From the NCBI GenBank assembly GCA_019637695.1, contig JAHBVG010000012.1, positions 41,300-105,299 of the forward strand: a stretch of 64,000 bases of DNA. Reading direction: 5' to 3'. Within the stretch, counting starts at the first letter, position 1; each line of letters begins with the position of its first letter. Source of the stretch: Caldilineaceae bacterium. GTDB taxonomy: Bacteria; Chloroflexota; Anaerolineae; Caldilineales; Caldilineaceae. The notes under the pieces were generated by a model. It did no database searches, had not been told where the DNA came from, and saw nothing but the letters and a program-made list of their open reading frames with translations. Below, piece by piece: positions 9,757 to 19,479 of the stretch. The position numbers were made by a program, and so were the translations under genes.

Positions 9757-10219
9757 TTCGATTGATGATTTACGATTTACGATTGGTGCGGTTACGCAAG
9801 GTTGAAATAGAGGCCACAGTCATGGCGACAATTTCGTCGGTCTCCTGGATCAAATCACGCAAACGGTCCTCTGGAATCAGCCTGGCTTCCACCAATATCT
9901 CCAGCCAGAAAAGAGTCTCATCAGCTTCTTCTTCCACAATTTTCAGTTTGTTCACCATATCAGCGATTGATTTGGCTCGACACGCCGCCCGATAGTTTGC
10001 GCCTACTGAGGTGCCTGCTCGGAGCAACTGTCGCCCAATCACTTTGGTGGTCGGGTTCGATGGCATTGCCTGCACCAACCGAATCACTCGCAGTGCCAAC
10101 AATTTTGTCCTCTGCTGAAACTGCTCCCGATCCACCGTTGGATTTCCTTTAGCTGAACATATTCTCCGAACTTTCGATCTCCCATCAAATCAAAAATCGT
10201 CAATCCTCAATCAAAAATC
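9757..10219. repeat. Inverted-repeat arms bracketing the four-helix-bundle gene
   Basis: The left arm 9757-9786 (TTCGATTGATGATTTACGAT...) and right arm about 10185-10219 are imperfect inverted repeats, with about 27 of 32 positions pairing by eye. Both are built of a GATTTACGATT-like word. They enclose only the four-helix-bundle gene and abut coding sequence on both sides: the left arm begins just before ATG 9755, and the right arm reaches the stop of the permease at 10218. Confidence 0.7.
9770..10135 (-). CDS. Four-helix-bundle protein (23S rRNA IVS / S23 family)
   Basis: A 121-residue all-helical protein of the S23 family, first known from ORFs inside 23S rRNA intervening sequences; its molecular role is not established. 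The family pattern is visible: LALRVIRLVQAMP (about 14-26), IGRQLLRAGTSVGANYREA-like sequence (33-51, here GANYRAACRAKS), KIVEEEADETLFWLEIL (65-81) and a C-terminal helix. GTG 10135 is preceded by AAAGGAAAT nine bases upstream. The last codons (NRTNRKS) are encoded by the repeat word of the flanking inverted repeat. It splits the permease and ATPase genes of an ABC operon and has no evident link to transport. Confidence 0.88.
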   Translation of the reverse strand: MDREQFQQRTKLLALRVIRLVQAMPSNPTTKVIGRQLLRAGTSVGANYRAACRAKSIADMVNKLKIVEEEADETLFWLEILVEARLIPEDRLRDLIQETDEIVAMTVASISTLRNRTNRKS

Positions 10220-11369
10220 ACCCGTATGGATCTGCGGCGTCGCGTAGACCGTCGCCCAGGAAGTTGAAGGCCAGCACAGCGACGACAACCGGAACGACTG
10301 GGTAGAGCAGCCAGGGCGAAAGCGCCACGGCCTGGATATTCTGCGCCTGTTGCAATAGGACGCCCCAACTCACCGCCGGCGGTCGCAGCCCCAGCCCCAA
10401 AAAGCTCAACGATGTCTCGGAGATGATCATGGCCGGGATCGCCAGCGTGGTGGCCGCGATAATATGGCTGAGGAAGGAAGGGACCATGTGGCGGAAGATG
10501 ATGCGCATCTGGCTGGCCCCGGCCAACTCGGCGGCGGTGACAAAGTCCTCTTCGCGCAGGGAGAGGAAGCGCCCGCGCACCACACGCGCCATCACTGTCC
10601 AGCCGATGAGCGAGAGAATGATGGTGATGGCGAAATAGATGCGGGTGATGCTCCAATCACGGGGCAGCGCCGCCGCCAACCCCATCCAGAGCGGAATCGT
10701 GGGGATCGAGCGCACAATCTCGATAACGCGTTGGATCACATTGTCCACCACGCCGCCATAGAGACCGGAGAGCCCGCCCAGCAGCACGCCGAGAAAGAGG
10801 CTGAGGATGACGCCGACGAGACCAATCGTCATTGAAATGCGTGTGGAGAGCATCAACCGTGACCAGAGATCGCGTCCGTTGAGATCCGTGCCCAGCAGAA
10901 AGATCGAATCTTCGGCCCTGCCCCCTTCCACGCCGATAATGTGCCGATCCGCAGGGATGAAGCCGAAGAGCTTGTACGGATAGCCTTTGACGAAGAGACG
11001 CACGGGCAGCTTGATATCGGGATCGGGTTGGTAGACCCGGCGGAATGTGACCGGATCACGGCGACCAGTGATGGCGTAAACGTGTGGGCGGAAGCGTCCC
11101 TCGTCGAAGAAGTGGATCGGCTGCGGTGGCAAGAGCGAAAGCTGCGCGCTCGACGTAAAAGGATCCGAATAGGCGAAGAAATCGGCAAAGAGGGCAACCG
11201 TGTAAAAGAGGAGGATGATCACCCCCGACACCATGGCCAGTTGATGTTTGCGGAAACGCCACCACATCAACTGCCACTGGGTAGCGACTGAGATCCGATC
11301 GGCGGCGTCGATATTGCGCTCAATTTGGGCGTCATCCAGCGTCGGCGCAGGTTTAATCGCTTGTGCCAT
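10218..11369 (-). CDS. ABC importer permease, DppC/OppC type
   Basis: A 383-residue inner-membrane permease. It has an N-terminal OppC-type segment with one membrane helix (MVSGVIILLFYTVALFADFF, about 46-65). A long periplasmic insert (roughly residues 70-160) mentions no known domain. Five more helices carry the permease EAA loop (TAAELAGASQMRIIFRHMVP). ATG 11369 (MAQAIKPAP) was chosen over the longer frame because it falls two bases after the stop of the upstream permease gene. It forms the translocation channel with the DppB-type subunit. The gene ends at the arm of an inverted repeat that starts the inserted four-helix cassette. Confidence 0.92.
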   Translation of the reverse strand: MAQAIKPAPTLDDAQIERNIDAADRISVATQWQLMWWRFRKHQLAMVSGVIILLFYTVALFADFFAYSDPFTSSAQLSLLPPQPIHFFDEGRFRPHVYAITGRRDPVTFRRVYQPDPDIKLPVRLFVKGYPYKLFGFIPADRHIIGVEGGRAEDSIFLLGTDLNGRDLWSRLMLSTRISMTIGLVGVILSLFLGVLLGGLSGLYGGVVDNVIQRVIEIVRSIPTIPLWMGLAAALPRDWSITRIYFAITIILSLIGWTVMARVVRGRFLSLREEDFVTAAELAGASQMRIIFRHMVPSFLSHIIAATTLAIPAMIISETSLSFLGLGLRPPAVSWGVLLQQAQNIQAVALSPWLLYPVVPVVVAVLAFNFLGDGLRDAADPYG

Positions 11370-11371
11370 AC

Positions 11372-12361
11372 CTAACTCTCCAAACGAATGCGGGGATCGA
11401 CCCACATCAGAACCAGATCGGAAATAAAGGTGCCGATCACCGTCATCACCGCTAGCAACAGCAGGATCGTCCCCGCCAGGAAGAGATCCTGGGCGATCAG
11501 CGCCTTAAACAAGAGCGGTCCTACCGTGGGCAGGCTCAGGACCAGCGAAACGATAATGCTGCCCGACACGATAAAGGGGAAAATATAGCCGACTGTGCTG
11601 GCGAAGGGGTTGAGCGCGGCCCGCACAGGGTATTTGAGGATGACGCGGGTTTTGGTAAGTCCTTTGGCGCGGGCTGTGGTTACATAGGGCTTGCGCAACT
11701 CGTCGAGCAGGTTGGCGCGCATAATACGCACCAGCTCCGCCGTCCCCGCCAGGCCCAGGATCAACGCCGGCAGGGGCAGATGTTTGATCAGATCCCAGAC
11801 TTTGGCCCAACTCCAGGGCGCCAGCATGTATTCAGGCGAGAAAAGCCCGCCAATGCTGGTGACGCCAAAATACTTAAAGCTGACGTACATGACGATCAGC
11901 GCCAGCATAAAGTTGGGGATCGCTACGCCAATAAAGCTGAGAAATGTAAAGAAATAATCGCCAATCGAATATTGTTTTACCGCCGAATAGATGCCGATGG
12001 GCAGGGCGATGGCCCAGATAAAGATGACCGCTGCTAATGAGATCACCATGGTCAAGGTCAGACGGTCGCCGATCACTTCCAACACCGGGCGATTATATTC
12101 CATGGCCATGCCAAAATTGCCCCGCATCATCAGCCCCACCCAGCGCAGATATTGCATATAGATGGGCTGATCCAGGCCGTATTGAATGCGCAACGCCTCG
12201 GCCTCGCCCGCGCTGACCACCGAACCCGTGGATTGCAACTGGGCAATATACGAAGTTACATAATCGCCGGGCGGCAGTTGAATGATCAAAAACGAAAGCA
12301 CCGACGCCGCCCAGATCGTCAACAACCCAGCAAAAAAGCGGCGGATGATGTATGAGACCAT
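11372..12361 (-). CDS. ABC importer permease, DppB/OppB type
   Basis: A 329-residue permease with the typical DppB N-terminus (SYIIRRFFAGLLTIWAASVL) and six predicted membrane helices. The EAA loop TTARAKGLTKTRVILKYPVR (about 231-250) contacts the ATPase. AAGGACAAGACTC precedes the ATG at 12361. It is the first permease after the binding-protein gene and is followed immediately by the DppC-type permease, the standard order. The substrate class of such importers includes peptides, nickel and oligosaccharides; the downstream aldolases favour a sugar-derived substrate here. Confidence 0.93.
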   Translation of the reverse strand: MVSYIIRRFFAGLLTIWAASVLSFLIIQLPPGDYVTSYIAQLQSTGSVVSAGEAEALRIQYGLDQPIYMQYLRWVGLMMRGNFGMAMEYNRPVLEVIGDRLTLTMVISLAAVIFIWAIALPIGIYSAVKQYSIGDYFFTFLSFIGVAIPNFMLALIVMYVSFKYFGVTSIGGLFSPEYMLAPWSWAKVWDLIKHLPLPALILGLAGTAELVRIMRANLLDELRKPYVTTARAKGLTKTRVILKYPVRAALNPFASTVGYIFPFIVSGSIIVSLVLSLPTVGPLLFKALIAQDLFLAGTILLLLAVMTVIGTFISDLVLMWVDPRIRLES

Positions 12362-12392
12362 GAGTCTTGTCCTTGAAGAGCGGACTAAGGAT

Positions 12393-12528
12393 AGGTGACT
12401 GGGGATTAGGGATTGGGGATTAGGAGATTAGGGGATTAGGGGATTAGGGGATTTTTCAGAGAATCTGAAATCCCCTAATCTCCCAATCTCCTCTTCACCC
12501 AGTCACCAATCACCAATCCCTAATCACT
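12393..12528. repeat. Long palindrome of GGGGATTAG / CTAATCCCC words
   Basis: The left arm is a tandem of GGGATTGGGGATTAGGAGAT-like words (12399-12455). A short TTTTTCAGAGAATCTGAAA core follows. The right arm is AATCCCCTAATC-type words ending with the word run CAATCACCAATCCCTAATCAC at about 12528. It lies between the binding-protein stop and the DppB start and could attenuate downstream expression. Confidence 0.7.
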
Positions 12529-14677
12529 ACTGCCCCGCATCCCTGAAGAAGAACGTCGACGGACGCGAGATGTTGGGCGTCTGCCCGGCCTGGATGTTGA
12601 ACTGGCGGGACGGGATGTTGCCCATGTTGTTCTTGACAATGCGCACACCCATGAACGCGCCAGACTGCCCGACAGTGCCCATGGTCCACACCTCGTCGGT
12701 GATGGTCGCCCAGATCTCTTTGCCGATGTCGACGCGTTCTTCATTGGTGGCGGTGAGACCCTCGCTGAAGAGGTCGAGGACCCGTTTCACATTGTCGGGC
12801 GGCTCGATCCCCGCCGTCCCATTGGATGAGTACCACGCGCCAAACCCTGGGCCTGTCCCTGAGTCTGGGGTAACGGGCAGCGCATGCAGCGGATAGAGGT
12901 AGAGTTCGTCGGTGCCGTCATTCTGCCAGACGAAGACATGCAGTTCGTTGGCGCCGCGGCGTGTCTCGACCAACGTGCGTTCTTGCTGGCTGACATTGGC
13001 AAAGATGCCGACCCTCGCCCAGTCTTCCTTCACCAGTTCGGCCAGTTGGGTAAACTGAATGAAGGCAGGGATTGTGGGCAGTTCGATGATAATGCGCTGG
13101 CCGTTGTCTGTGCGTAGACGGTAGCCCTCGGCGTCGCGCTGGGTCAACCCCAGATCGTCCAGCATTTGGTTGGCCGTCTCTGGATCATAGGTGGACCAGA
13201 GCGTGCGATATTCGGGGCCGGGGTTGAAGGGCGAAGTCTCGGCCACCACCGCAGAGCCGGGCACGCCAATGCCCAGGAAGATGATCTCGTTGATCGCATC
13301 GCGATCCACAGCCAGCGAGAGCGCTCGGCGGAAGTTGACATCCTTGATCAGGCGCGCAATCTCAGGATCGGCCTCGTAGCTCTGGTTCCACTGGAAGGCC
13401 CCATCCGCGCCATGCTGGGCCGGGTCCAGATGGATGGTGTAGTTGCCCTCTTCCTGATTCTCAAGGAGGACAGGCAGATTGGCCAGTGCAATGTGGCGAG
13501 ACTGATAGTCATACTCACCGGCAATGGCGCGCAGGTTGAGTACTTCCAGGTTTTCAGCCAGCGTCATCGAAATGCGGTCGATGTAGGGCAGTTGGTTGCC
13601 CTCGGTGTCCACGCCGAAGTAGTAGGGGTTGCGTTCCAACACCCAGTTGTCAGTGGTAATGGGGTTGACTGTCTTCCACGGGGTCAGCACCGGCAGATCA
13701 GGGTTGCGCTGCCAGGTATTCTTGTCTTTGAAAAGATTCACCCAGTTGTCGAAGCCCTCTCTGGCGACGGTCGCATTCAGCTCGGCCTGATCCACAAAGT
13801 CCGGGTGGAACTGTTGCAGATAGTGGGCCGGCGCATAACCGCCCATGGCGACATTGCCAAAGTTGGCCTGGCCGCCGAAGACATTGATCGAACTGCCCAT
13901 CACTTCGACAAAGAGCGAATTGGAGCGCGGGAAGGTGAAGCGGAGCGTGTAGTCGTCCACCATTTCCAGATTGGCGCCAGCGTCGATGTTGAAGAAGGGT
14001 GAGCGCACCGGCACCAGCTCACTGTTCTGATACATATGCTCGAACCAGAACATTACATCGTTGGCGGTGAAGGGTTCGCCGTCGGACCACTTCGCACCCT
14101 CACGCAGGTAGAGGATGATCTCCGTGCTGTCCTCGTTGATCTCCCATCCTTTGGCAAGGTTGGGCACAACCTTGGGGAATTCATCCGCATCCCAGTGGAC
14201 GAAGCGATCGCCGCCGGCCACGCGATGGCCGTTCTGACCGTCGCCAGGGCCGGTGAAGCCGCGCCGCCAGGTGCCGCCGTAGATGCCGATCTCATCCAGG
14301 GGCTGAATTACCAACAGATCCGAGGGGACGGGCAGGCGCTCTTCCACCGGAGGAAGTTCACCCGCTGCCACCTTCTCGGCCAGCATAGGCGCTTCGCTGA
14401 AGCTGGTGGGGAAGAGGCTCTCGTCGGTGATGATCTCCGGCCCTTCAATTGTGCCGATCAGCGTTGATCCAAGCCGATCTTCCTCGGCGGGCGCTGCCGG
14501 CGCGGAAGGCGCTTCGGCGGCCGGCGCAGTGGTGGCCTGGGCTGCCGGGGCTGAGGCGGCTGGGGCTTCTGCGTCGCCGCCGCAGGCAGCCAGCGCCAAC
14601 GATAAGATCAGAAGCATCCCGATCAGCAGAAAGCGCATTCTACCGTTGGAATGAATCAGTCGATGGGATCTGAGCAT
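12527..14677 (-). CDS. ABC importer substrate-binding lipoprotein (SBP family 5)
   Basis: A 716-residue extracytoplasmic binding protein, first gene of the importer unit. A signal peptide with lipobox (LILSLALAACGG, Cys about 32) is followed by an Ala/Pro-rich tether (about 35-65). The family-5 solute-binding fold then includes YLREGAKWSDGEPFTANDVM (180-199), the hallmark around the first ligand-binding lobe. It is about 100-150 residues longer than typical DppA, which is seen in oligosaccharide- and large-ligand-binding members. AAGGAGAG lies eight bases before ATG 14677. It delivers ligand to the two permeases downstream. The ligand cannot be deduced from sequence alone. Confidence 0.92.
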   Translation of the reverse strand: MLRSHRLIHSNGRMRFLLIGMLLILSLALAACGGDAEAPAASAPAAQATTAPAAEAPSAPAAPAEEDRLGSTLIGTIEGPEIITDESLFPTSFSEAPMLAEKVAAGELPPVEERLPVPSDLLVIQPLDEIGIYGGTWRRGFTGPGDGQNGHRVAGGDRFVHWDADEFPKVVPNLAKGWEINEDSTEIILYLREGAKWSDGEPFTANDVMFWFEHMYQNSELVPVRSPFFNIDAGANLEMVDDYTLRFTFPRSNSLFVEVMGSSINVFGGQANFGNVAMGGYAPAHYLQQFHPDFVDQAELNATVAREGFDNWVNLFKDKNTWQRNPDLPVLTPWKTVNPITTDNWVLERNPYYFGVDTEGNQLPYIDRISMTLAENLEVLNLRAIAGEYDYQSRHIALANLPVLLENQEEGNYTIHLDPAQHGADGAFQWNQSYEADPEIARLIKDVNFRRALSLAVDRDAINEIIFLGIGVPGSAVVAETSPFNPGPEYRTLWSTYDPETANQMLDDLGLTQRDAEGYRLRTDNGQRIIIELPTIPAFIQFTQLAELVKEDWARVGIFANVSQQERTLVETRRGANELHVFVWQNDGTDELYLYPLHALPVTPDSGTGPGFGAWYSSNGTAGIEPPDNVKRVLDLFSEGLTATNEERVDIGKEIWATITDEVWTMGTVGQSGAFMGVRIVKNNMGNIPSRQFNIQAGQTPNISRPSTFFFRDAGQ

Positions 14678-15010
14678 ACCAAACTCTCCTTGTGTGATAA
14701 TTTGACTTTAGATTGGACCGCAAAATGCAGATAGTGCAAACAACCGGACGCCGGGTGAGACGTAGACCGTGTGCGGTTAAGACAAAATCGAGACTGGGAC
14801 AGATTGCTGAATCTGTTACCAAATGCGCCACAAAAGCGGTAAAAACCGGGATCTATGGCTGTATAATGGTTATGCCTATGGGAGATTTCAGGAAGAGCAT
14901 AGAGAAAGAGGAGATCGAAGCTGTGGAAATCTCTTCTCTCATACGCAGCGCAAAGGATAACATAGGAGATAGAGCGAGTCAACTTCAACGCTTTCAAACA
15001 AGGGGGCAAA
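14678..15010. promoter_or_regulatory. Divergent intergenic region between importer operon and R2lox
   Basis: 333 bases separate two outward-facing genes, so promoters for both must lie here. On the plus strand an exact TATAAT occurs at 14862-14867, without a good -35 box at standard spacing. A GGAGATTTC/GAAATCTC inverted pair (about 14880-14934) follows and could form a leader hairpin before the R2lox ribosome site. No tandem words of the type seen elsewhere are present. Plus-strand ORFs that cross this region are not supported. Confidence 0.4.
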
Positions 15011-15916
15011 ATGATAGATCGGCACAACAACTTCACCACTGTGCGGCGCGGTTTGGAGCGGGCCTCTGTCCCCATGAAGCTCTACGAAAAGGCCAAACGT
15101 TACGGAATTTGGAATCCAACCACCATCGACTTCAGCCAGGATCGCATGGATTGGGCTACGCTGACGGGCGACGAACAGGAGATCCTGCTGCGCCTGACGA
15201 CTATGTTCCAGGCGGGCGAAGAAGCAGTGACGCTCGATCTGCTGCCCTTGATCGGCGTCATTGCCGCTGAAGGCCGCCTGGAAGAAGAAATCTTCCTCAC
15301 CAGCTTCCTGGCGGATGAAGCCAAGCACACCGATTTCTTCACCCGTTTCCTTGAAGAGGTGACAGGCGAAACCAGGGAACGCAGCCACTTTCATCTAGAG
15401 AATTACCGCGAGATCTTTTACCGATCCCTGCCCTCTGCGCTGGGCCGATTGTACAGCGATCCTTCGCCGGCGGCGCAGGTGCGCGCTGCGGTCACCTATA
15501 ATTTGATTGTTGAGGGGGTGCTTGCCGAGACCGGCTACCATGCCTATCTGACGGTCCTACAGCAGCGGGGCATCTTACCAGGGCAGCAGATGGGCATCGT
15601 TCATCTCAAAACGGATGAATCGCGCCACATTGCCTATGGCCTCTATTTGATATGTCGCCTCATCGCCGAGGATGGCAGCCTCTATGCTGTCGCCGAGGAG
15701 ACTTTGAACGAGCTGCTCGTCCCGGCGCTGGGCGTCATTGAAGAGACCTTCGCCTGCTATGATCCTCAGCGGATTCCCTTTGGGCTGACGCCGGCATCCT
15801 TTACCGATTATGCATTGGCCCAATTTCAGAGCCGATTAGGGCGTCTCGAAGTTGCACAGCGGATGTCAGGTTTCCCCATCGGCGAGCAGGAGAAGTGGCT
15901 AGATTGGGTGGATTGA
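15011..15916 (+). CDS. R2-like ligand-binding oxidase (R2lox)
   Basis: A 301-residue ferritin-like protein of the R2lox group, relatives of ribonucleotide reductase R2 that hold a Mn/Fe site and bind a fatty acid. All six metal ligands fit the published Geobacillus numbering shifted by one: Glu70, Glu103, His106, Glu168, Glu203, His206. The residues that form the Val-Tyr ether crosslink, Val73 and Tyr163, are also present. The native reaction is not known. AAGGGGG precedes the ATG. No radical-transfer C-terminus or NrdA partner is nearby, against a ribonucleotide reductase role. It stands as a single gene before the methionine-pathway fusion gene. Confidence 0.9.
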   Translation: MIDRHNNFTTVRRGLERASVPMKLYEKAKRYGIWNPTTIDFSQDRMDWATLTGDEQEILLRLTTMFQAGEEAVTLDLLPLIGVIAAEGRLEEEIFLTSFLADEAKHTDFFTRFLEEVTGETRERSHFHLENYREIFYRSLPSALGRLYSDPSPAAQVRAAVTYNLIVEGVLAETGYHAYLTVLQQRGILPGQQMGIVHLKTDESRHIAYGLYLICRLIAEDGSLYAVAEETLNELLVPALGVIEETFACYDPQRIPFGLTPASFTDYALAQFQSRLGRLEVAQRMSGFPIGEQEKWLDWVD

Positions 15917-16061
15917 GTGGCTCTTGTGTCCAAAAATCAGACCTGCAATATCTGCTACAATGTACGCCCACGCCGAAGGTGGTACAATAGAACACTCTAC
16001 CGGGGATCGGTGTTTTGCAAGCCGATCACATGCCTTATTTACCCAACGACAGAGGACGCCA

Positions 16062-17975
16062 ATGCATCCCTTCCTGCAAAAACTGGCTCAACAACCGCTC
16101 CTCAGTGACGGCGGCATGGGGACGATGCTCTTCGCCCGCGGCGCAGGCAGCGAACAATGTCTCGAATACCTTGTCCTCAGCCGCCCACACTGGATCACAG
16201 AAATCCACCAGGCTTTTGTCAGCGCCGGGGCGGATGTGATCACAACGCATACATTTGGCTCAAACCGTGTACGGCTGGCTAAATACGATCTGGCGGACAA
16301 GGTGCGCGAATTGAATTTCCGCGCCGTCAAACTCGTGCGCGAGGTACGCGAGATTTCGGGACGCCCCATCTTTATTGCCGGGGATGTGGGTCCACTCGGC
16401 GCACGGCTGGCGCCCGATGGTCCCATCACTGTGGACGAGGCCCACGCCGCCTTTCAAGAGCAGATCTCGGTGCTGTGGGAGGCCGGGGCGGATCTGTTGC
16501 TCTTCGAGACTTTCGGCGAGTTAGCCGAGTTAGAGATCGGGGTGCGCGCCGCCCGCCAGATCTGCGATCTGCCCATTATTGCGTCCATGACCTACAATCA
16601 GGATGGCCGCACCGCCGCCGGCCAGGCATCCGAAGAGATTGTCGAACGGCTGCGCGCGGCTGGCGCGGATCTTGTTGGCATCAATTGTTCGGTGGGGCCA
16701 GCGCCTATGCTGCGTGTACTCGAAGCCATGCATAAAGCTGCGCCGGATGCTGCCTTTAGCGCCATGCCCAACGCCGGTTTCCCTGAGCGCATTGATGGCC
16801 GGCTCTCTTTCCCGGCTGGGCCAGCCTACTTCGCCCAGCATGTCCAACCCTTTTTGGTCAATGGAGCGCGGCTGTTGGGTGGCTGCTGTGGCACCACGCC
16901 TATGCACATCCACGCTATGCGCGCCGCATTGGATGATCATCTCGGCGTCCGCGCCGCCAACGGCGTCACCCGGATCAGTACCGTTGAAGCGGATCTGCCC
17001 GCGCTGCAAATTGCCATCGCTCCCGATGAAAGCGACACCTCGGAAAAGGCCACGGGGCTTTTGCAAAAGCTCAGGGCGGGTAAGTTTGTGATCAGTGTGG
17101 AAGTCGATCCGCCGCGTGGATTCAACGCCGAAAAGCAGATCGAAGGCGCTCGCCATGCCAAGAGTATGGGCGCTGACGCTATCAATGTAGCGGATAGCCC
17201 GATGGCGCGCGTCCGCATGAGCGCGCTTTCGCTCTGTGTGCAGATCCAGCAGCAAGTGGGCATCGAGAGCATTATCCACTTTACCACGCGCGATCGCTCG
17301 CTTATGGGGCTACAGGCCGATTTGATCGGCGCTAAGGCGTTGGGCGTACGCAATATCCTGGCGCTGACGGGCGATCCGCCATCCTTGGGCGACAACCATG
17401 CCAGCACGGCAGTCTATGATGTGGATTCAATCGGGTTGGTGCGCATTATCAACCGCTTTAACGAAGGATTTGATCAGAGTGGGCAAAAGATGGGCGAACC
17501 GGGCAATTTCACCATCGCCGTCGCCTGTGATCCCACGCGTCCTAACTTGATCGAAGAGGTGGATCGCTTCCACCAAAAGGTGAGCGGCGGCGCTCATTTC
17601 ACCATGACCCAGCCCATCTTCGATACCCAGTTGTGGCTCGACTTCCTGCATGTTTACGAAGAGCGGCATGGACCGTTCCCCGTGCCAGTCCTGATCGGCG
17701 TCCTGCCGCTGCAAAACCATCGCCATGCCTCCTTCCTGCACAACGAAGTGCCGGGGATCACCCTCAGCCAGCAGGCGCTGGATCGCATGGAGAAGGCCGG
17801 CGCCAATGGTCGTCAGGAGGGTGTGAAGATGGCGCAGGAATTACTCCTGCAACTTGTCGACGCGCCCCATGTCCAGGGCGTCTACCTCATGCCCAGCTTT
17901 GGCCGCTACGAAGTCGCCTGCCAGGTGTTGGAGGTGCTGACGCCAGCACAGCGGGGAATCGAGATGACAAGATGA
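16062..17975 (+). CDS. Bifunctional homocysteine S-methyltransferase / methylenetetrahydrofolate reductase
   Basis: A 637-residue fusion that reduces methylene-THF and methylates homocysteine, giving methionine; the layout is like Bacillus YitJ. Residues 1-300 are the betaine/homocysteine methyltransferase barrel, with zinc ligands at GINCSVGP (about 200-207) and [10 protein letters not shown] (265-274). From about 335 the MTHFR barrel begins ([20 protein letters not shown]), including [10 protein letters not shown] and [14 protein letters not shown] 16062 (MHPFLQKL) is chosen because the methyltransferase domain starts directly after it. The 46 codons before it are non-conserved and overlap the intergenic region. 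No SAM or cobalamin riboswitch was recognised in the 145-base leader. Confidence 0.93.
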   Translation: MHPFLQKLAQQPLLSDGGMGTMLFARGAGSEQCLEYLVLSRPHWITEIHQAFVSAGADVITTHTFGSNRVRLAKYDLADKVRELNFRAVKLVREVREISGRPIFIAGDVGPLGARLAPDGPITVDEAHAAFQEQISVLWEAGADLLLFETFGELAELEIGVRAARQICDLPIIASMTYNQDGRTAAGQASEEIVERLRAAGADLVGINCSVGPAPMLRVLEAMHKAAPDAAFSAMPNAGFPERIDGRLSFPAGPAYFAQHVQPFLVNGARLLGGCCGTTPMHIHAMRAALDDHLGVRAANGVTRISTVEADLPALQIAIAPDESDTSEKATGLLQKLRAGKFVISVEVDPPRGFNAEKQIEGARHAKSMGADAINVADSPMARVRMSALSLCVQIQQQVGIESIIHFTTRDRSLMGLQADLIGAKALGVRNILALTGDPPSLGDNHASTAVYDVDSIGLVRIINRFNEGFDQSGQKMGEPGNFTIAVACDPTRPNLIEEVDRFHQKVSGGAHFTMTQPIFDTQLWLDFLHVYEERHGPFPVPVLIGVLPLQNHRHASFLHNEVPGITLSQQALDRMEKAGANGRQEGVKMAQELLLQLVDAPHVQGVYLMPSFGRYEVACQVLEVLTPAQRGIEMTR

Positions 17976-18101
17976 AAAGAAGATGCGCCAAACAGAGAGT
18001 TGCAGGTTTGCAGGTGGCAAGTTGCAGGTTTCAAATGACAAGTAACCCGTGACAATGGTCACATGTCACCTTTCACTCATCATTCATCACGGGAACCCAC
18101 C

Positions 18102-19376
18102 ATGCCCCCACGCATCCTCAAACACGGCATCAGCGAGAGCGAAGCGCTGATCGCCGACAAAAAAGTACAGGAGACCGTCGCCCAGATGCTCGACGAGATT
18201 CGGGCGCGGGGAGACGCCGCTGTGCGCGACTTTTCACAGCGACTCGATGGGTGGAATCCCGCCGAGTTTCGCCTTTCTCAGGCGCAGATCGACGCGTTGA
18301 TCGATTCACTGCCCGCGCAGACCGTTGCGGATATTCAATTTGCCCAGGCGCAGGTGCGCCGCTTCGCCGAAGTGCAGCGCGCTGCGCTCCAAGATGTAGA
18401 GGTGGAGACGCTGCCCGGCGTCTTCCTCGGCCATAAGAATATCCCCGTGGGGAGTGTGGGCTGCTACGTGCCGGGCGGACGCTACCCGATGGTTGCCTCC
18501 GCGCACATGAGCATTGTCACGGCGCGGGTGGCAGGCGTGGATCGCATCATTGCCTGCACGCCCCCCATCCGTGGGGAGATGCCCGCTGCCACCGTTGCCG
18601 CCATGCACCTGGGCGGCGCGGATGAGATCTATCTGCTCGGCGGGGTGCAGGCGTTGGCGGCCATGTCCTTTGGCACCGAAAGCATCGCGCCGGTGGATAT
18701 GCTCGTCGGGCCGGGCAACGCCTATGTAGCCGAGGCGAAACGTCAACTTTTCGGCGTCGTTGGCATTGATCTGCTGGCCGGGCCGACCGAAGTCCTCATC
18801 CTCGCCGACGAGAGCGCCGATGCTGAGATGGTCGCCACCGATCTGTTGGGCCAGGCCGAACACGGACCGACCTCCCCGGCGATTTTGATCACGACGAGCG
18901 AACGTCTGGCGCGGGAGACGCTGATCGAAGTGGGCCGCCAATTGGAGGATCTGCCCACCGCCGATCTGGCGGGCAATGCCTGGCAGGATTACGGCCAGAT
19001 CATCCTTGTGGACGACGACGCCGAAATGGTCGCCGCCGCCGATCAAGTCGCCGCCGAACATGTGCAGGTCCTCACACGAGAGCCGAGCTACTTCCTGGCG
19101 CGGATGCGCAACTACGGCGCGCTCTTCCTCGGCCCGGAGACCAACGTGGCCTACGGCGACAAAGTGATCGGCACCAATCACACCCTCCCCACCAAGCGCG
19201 CCGCCCGCTATACCGGCGGTCTTTGGGTGGGCAAGTTCATCAAAACCGTCACCTATCAGCGGGTCAGCGCGGACGCCACCGTCGCCATCGGTGAGATCGG
19301 TGCCCGCCTCTGCCGTGTGGAAGGCTTCGAGGGCCACGCCCGGCAGTGCGATCTGCGGGTGAGGAGATATCAGTAA
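18102..19376 (+). CDS. Histidinol dehydrogenase-family protein, probably a catabolic alcohol dehydrogenase
   Basis: A 424-residue zinc and NAD-dependent dehydrogenase of the HisD family. Zinc ligands fit Gln251 and His254 (QAEHG), Asp353 ([10 protein letters not shown]) and His412 (GFEGHAR). The catalytic pair is Glu319-His320 (AAEHVQ). The family signature [11 protein letters not shown] and [20 protein letters not shown] are intact. No other his gene is nearby; it is followed by an SDR and a VOC protein. That context recalls HisD paralogues such as sulfopropanediol dehydrogenase HpsN or other polyol-acid dehydrogenases. A role in histidine synthesis cannot be excluded. ATG 18102 is favoured because the family homology begins right there. 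Confidence 0.85.
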   Translation: MPPRILKHGISESEALIADKKVQETVAQMLDEIRARGDAAVRDFSQRLDGWNPAEFRLSQAQIDALIDSLPAQTVADIQFAQAQVRRFAEVQRAALQDVEVETLPGVFLGHKNIPVGSVGCYVPGGRYPMVASAHMSIVTARVAGVDRIIACTPPIRGEMPAATVAAMHLGGADEIYLLGGVQALAAMSFGTESIAPVDMLVGPGNAYVAEAKRQLFGVVGIDLLAGPTEVLILADESADAEMVATDLLGQAEHGPTSPAILITTSERLARETLIEVGRQLEDLPTADLAGNAWQDYGQIILVDDDAEMVAAADQVAAEHVQVLTREPSYFLARMRNYGALFLGPETNVAYGDKVIGTNHTLPTKRAARYTGGLWVGKFIKTVTYQRVSADATVAIGEIGARLCRVEGFEGHARQCDLRVRRYQ

Positions 19377-19465
19377 TGAGTAATGAGTAGCGATACGATA
19401 TTGGTCGCCAATTTGGAGCCAATATCGTCAACGAGATCTACGTATTACTCATCACTCATTCATCC
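19374..19465. repeat. Palindrome of TAATGAGTAATGAG words between HisD-like and SDR genes
   Basis: Left arm AGTAATGAGTAATGAGTAGC (19374-19393), centre GATATTGG...CCAATATC (19399-19430), right arm TATTACTCATCACTCATTC (about 19443-19461). A related array occurs at 47203-47258, and single-word versions occur at 35585-35612. Confidence 0.7.
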
Positions 19466-19479
19466 AACAGGAGACTCCA

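Noticed and set aside
9770..10135. Avd accessory protein of a diversity-generating retroelement
   Set aside because: No reverse transcriptase, template repeat or variable repeat was seen nearby; the S23/IVS family fits by itself.
14713..15270. A 185-codon plus-strand gene before R2lox
   Set aside because: It crosses the promoter gap and the R2lox start in another frame, and its sequence has no family-like motif.
15917..16061. A SAM or cobalamin riboswitch before the methionine-synthesis fusion gene
   Set aside because: The 145-base leader has neither the conserved cores nor enough length for these riboswitches.
15924..16061. N-terminal extension of the homocysteine methyltransferase/MTHFR fusion
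   Set aside because: These 46 codons show no conservation-like features and include the probable promoter; the domain begins at 16062.
18306..19337. A 343-codon minus-strand gene
   Set aside because: It is the complement frame of the HisD-like gene, with His/Gly-rich composition typical of antisense frames in GC-rich DNA.
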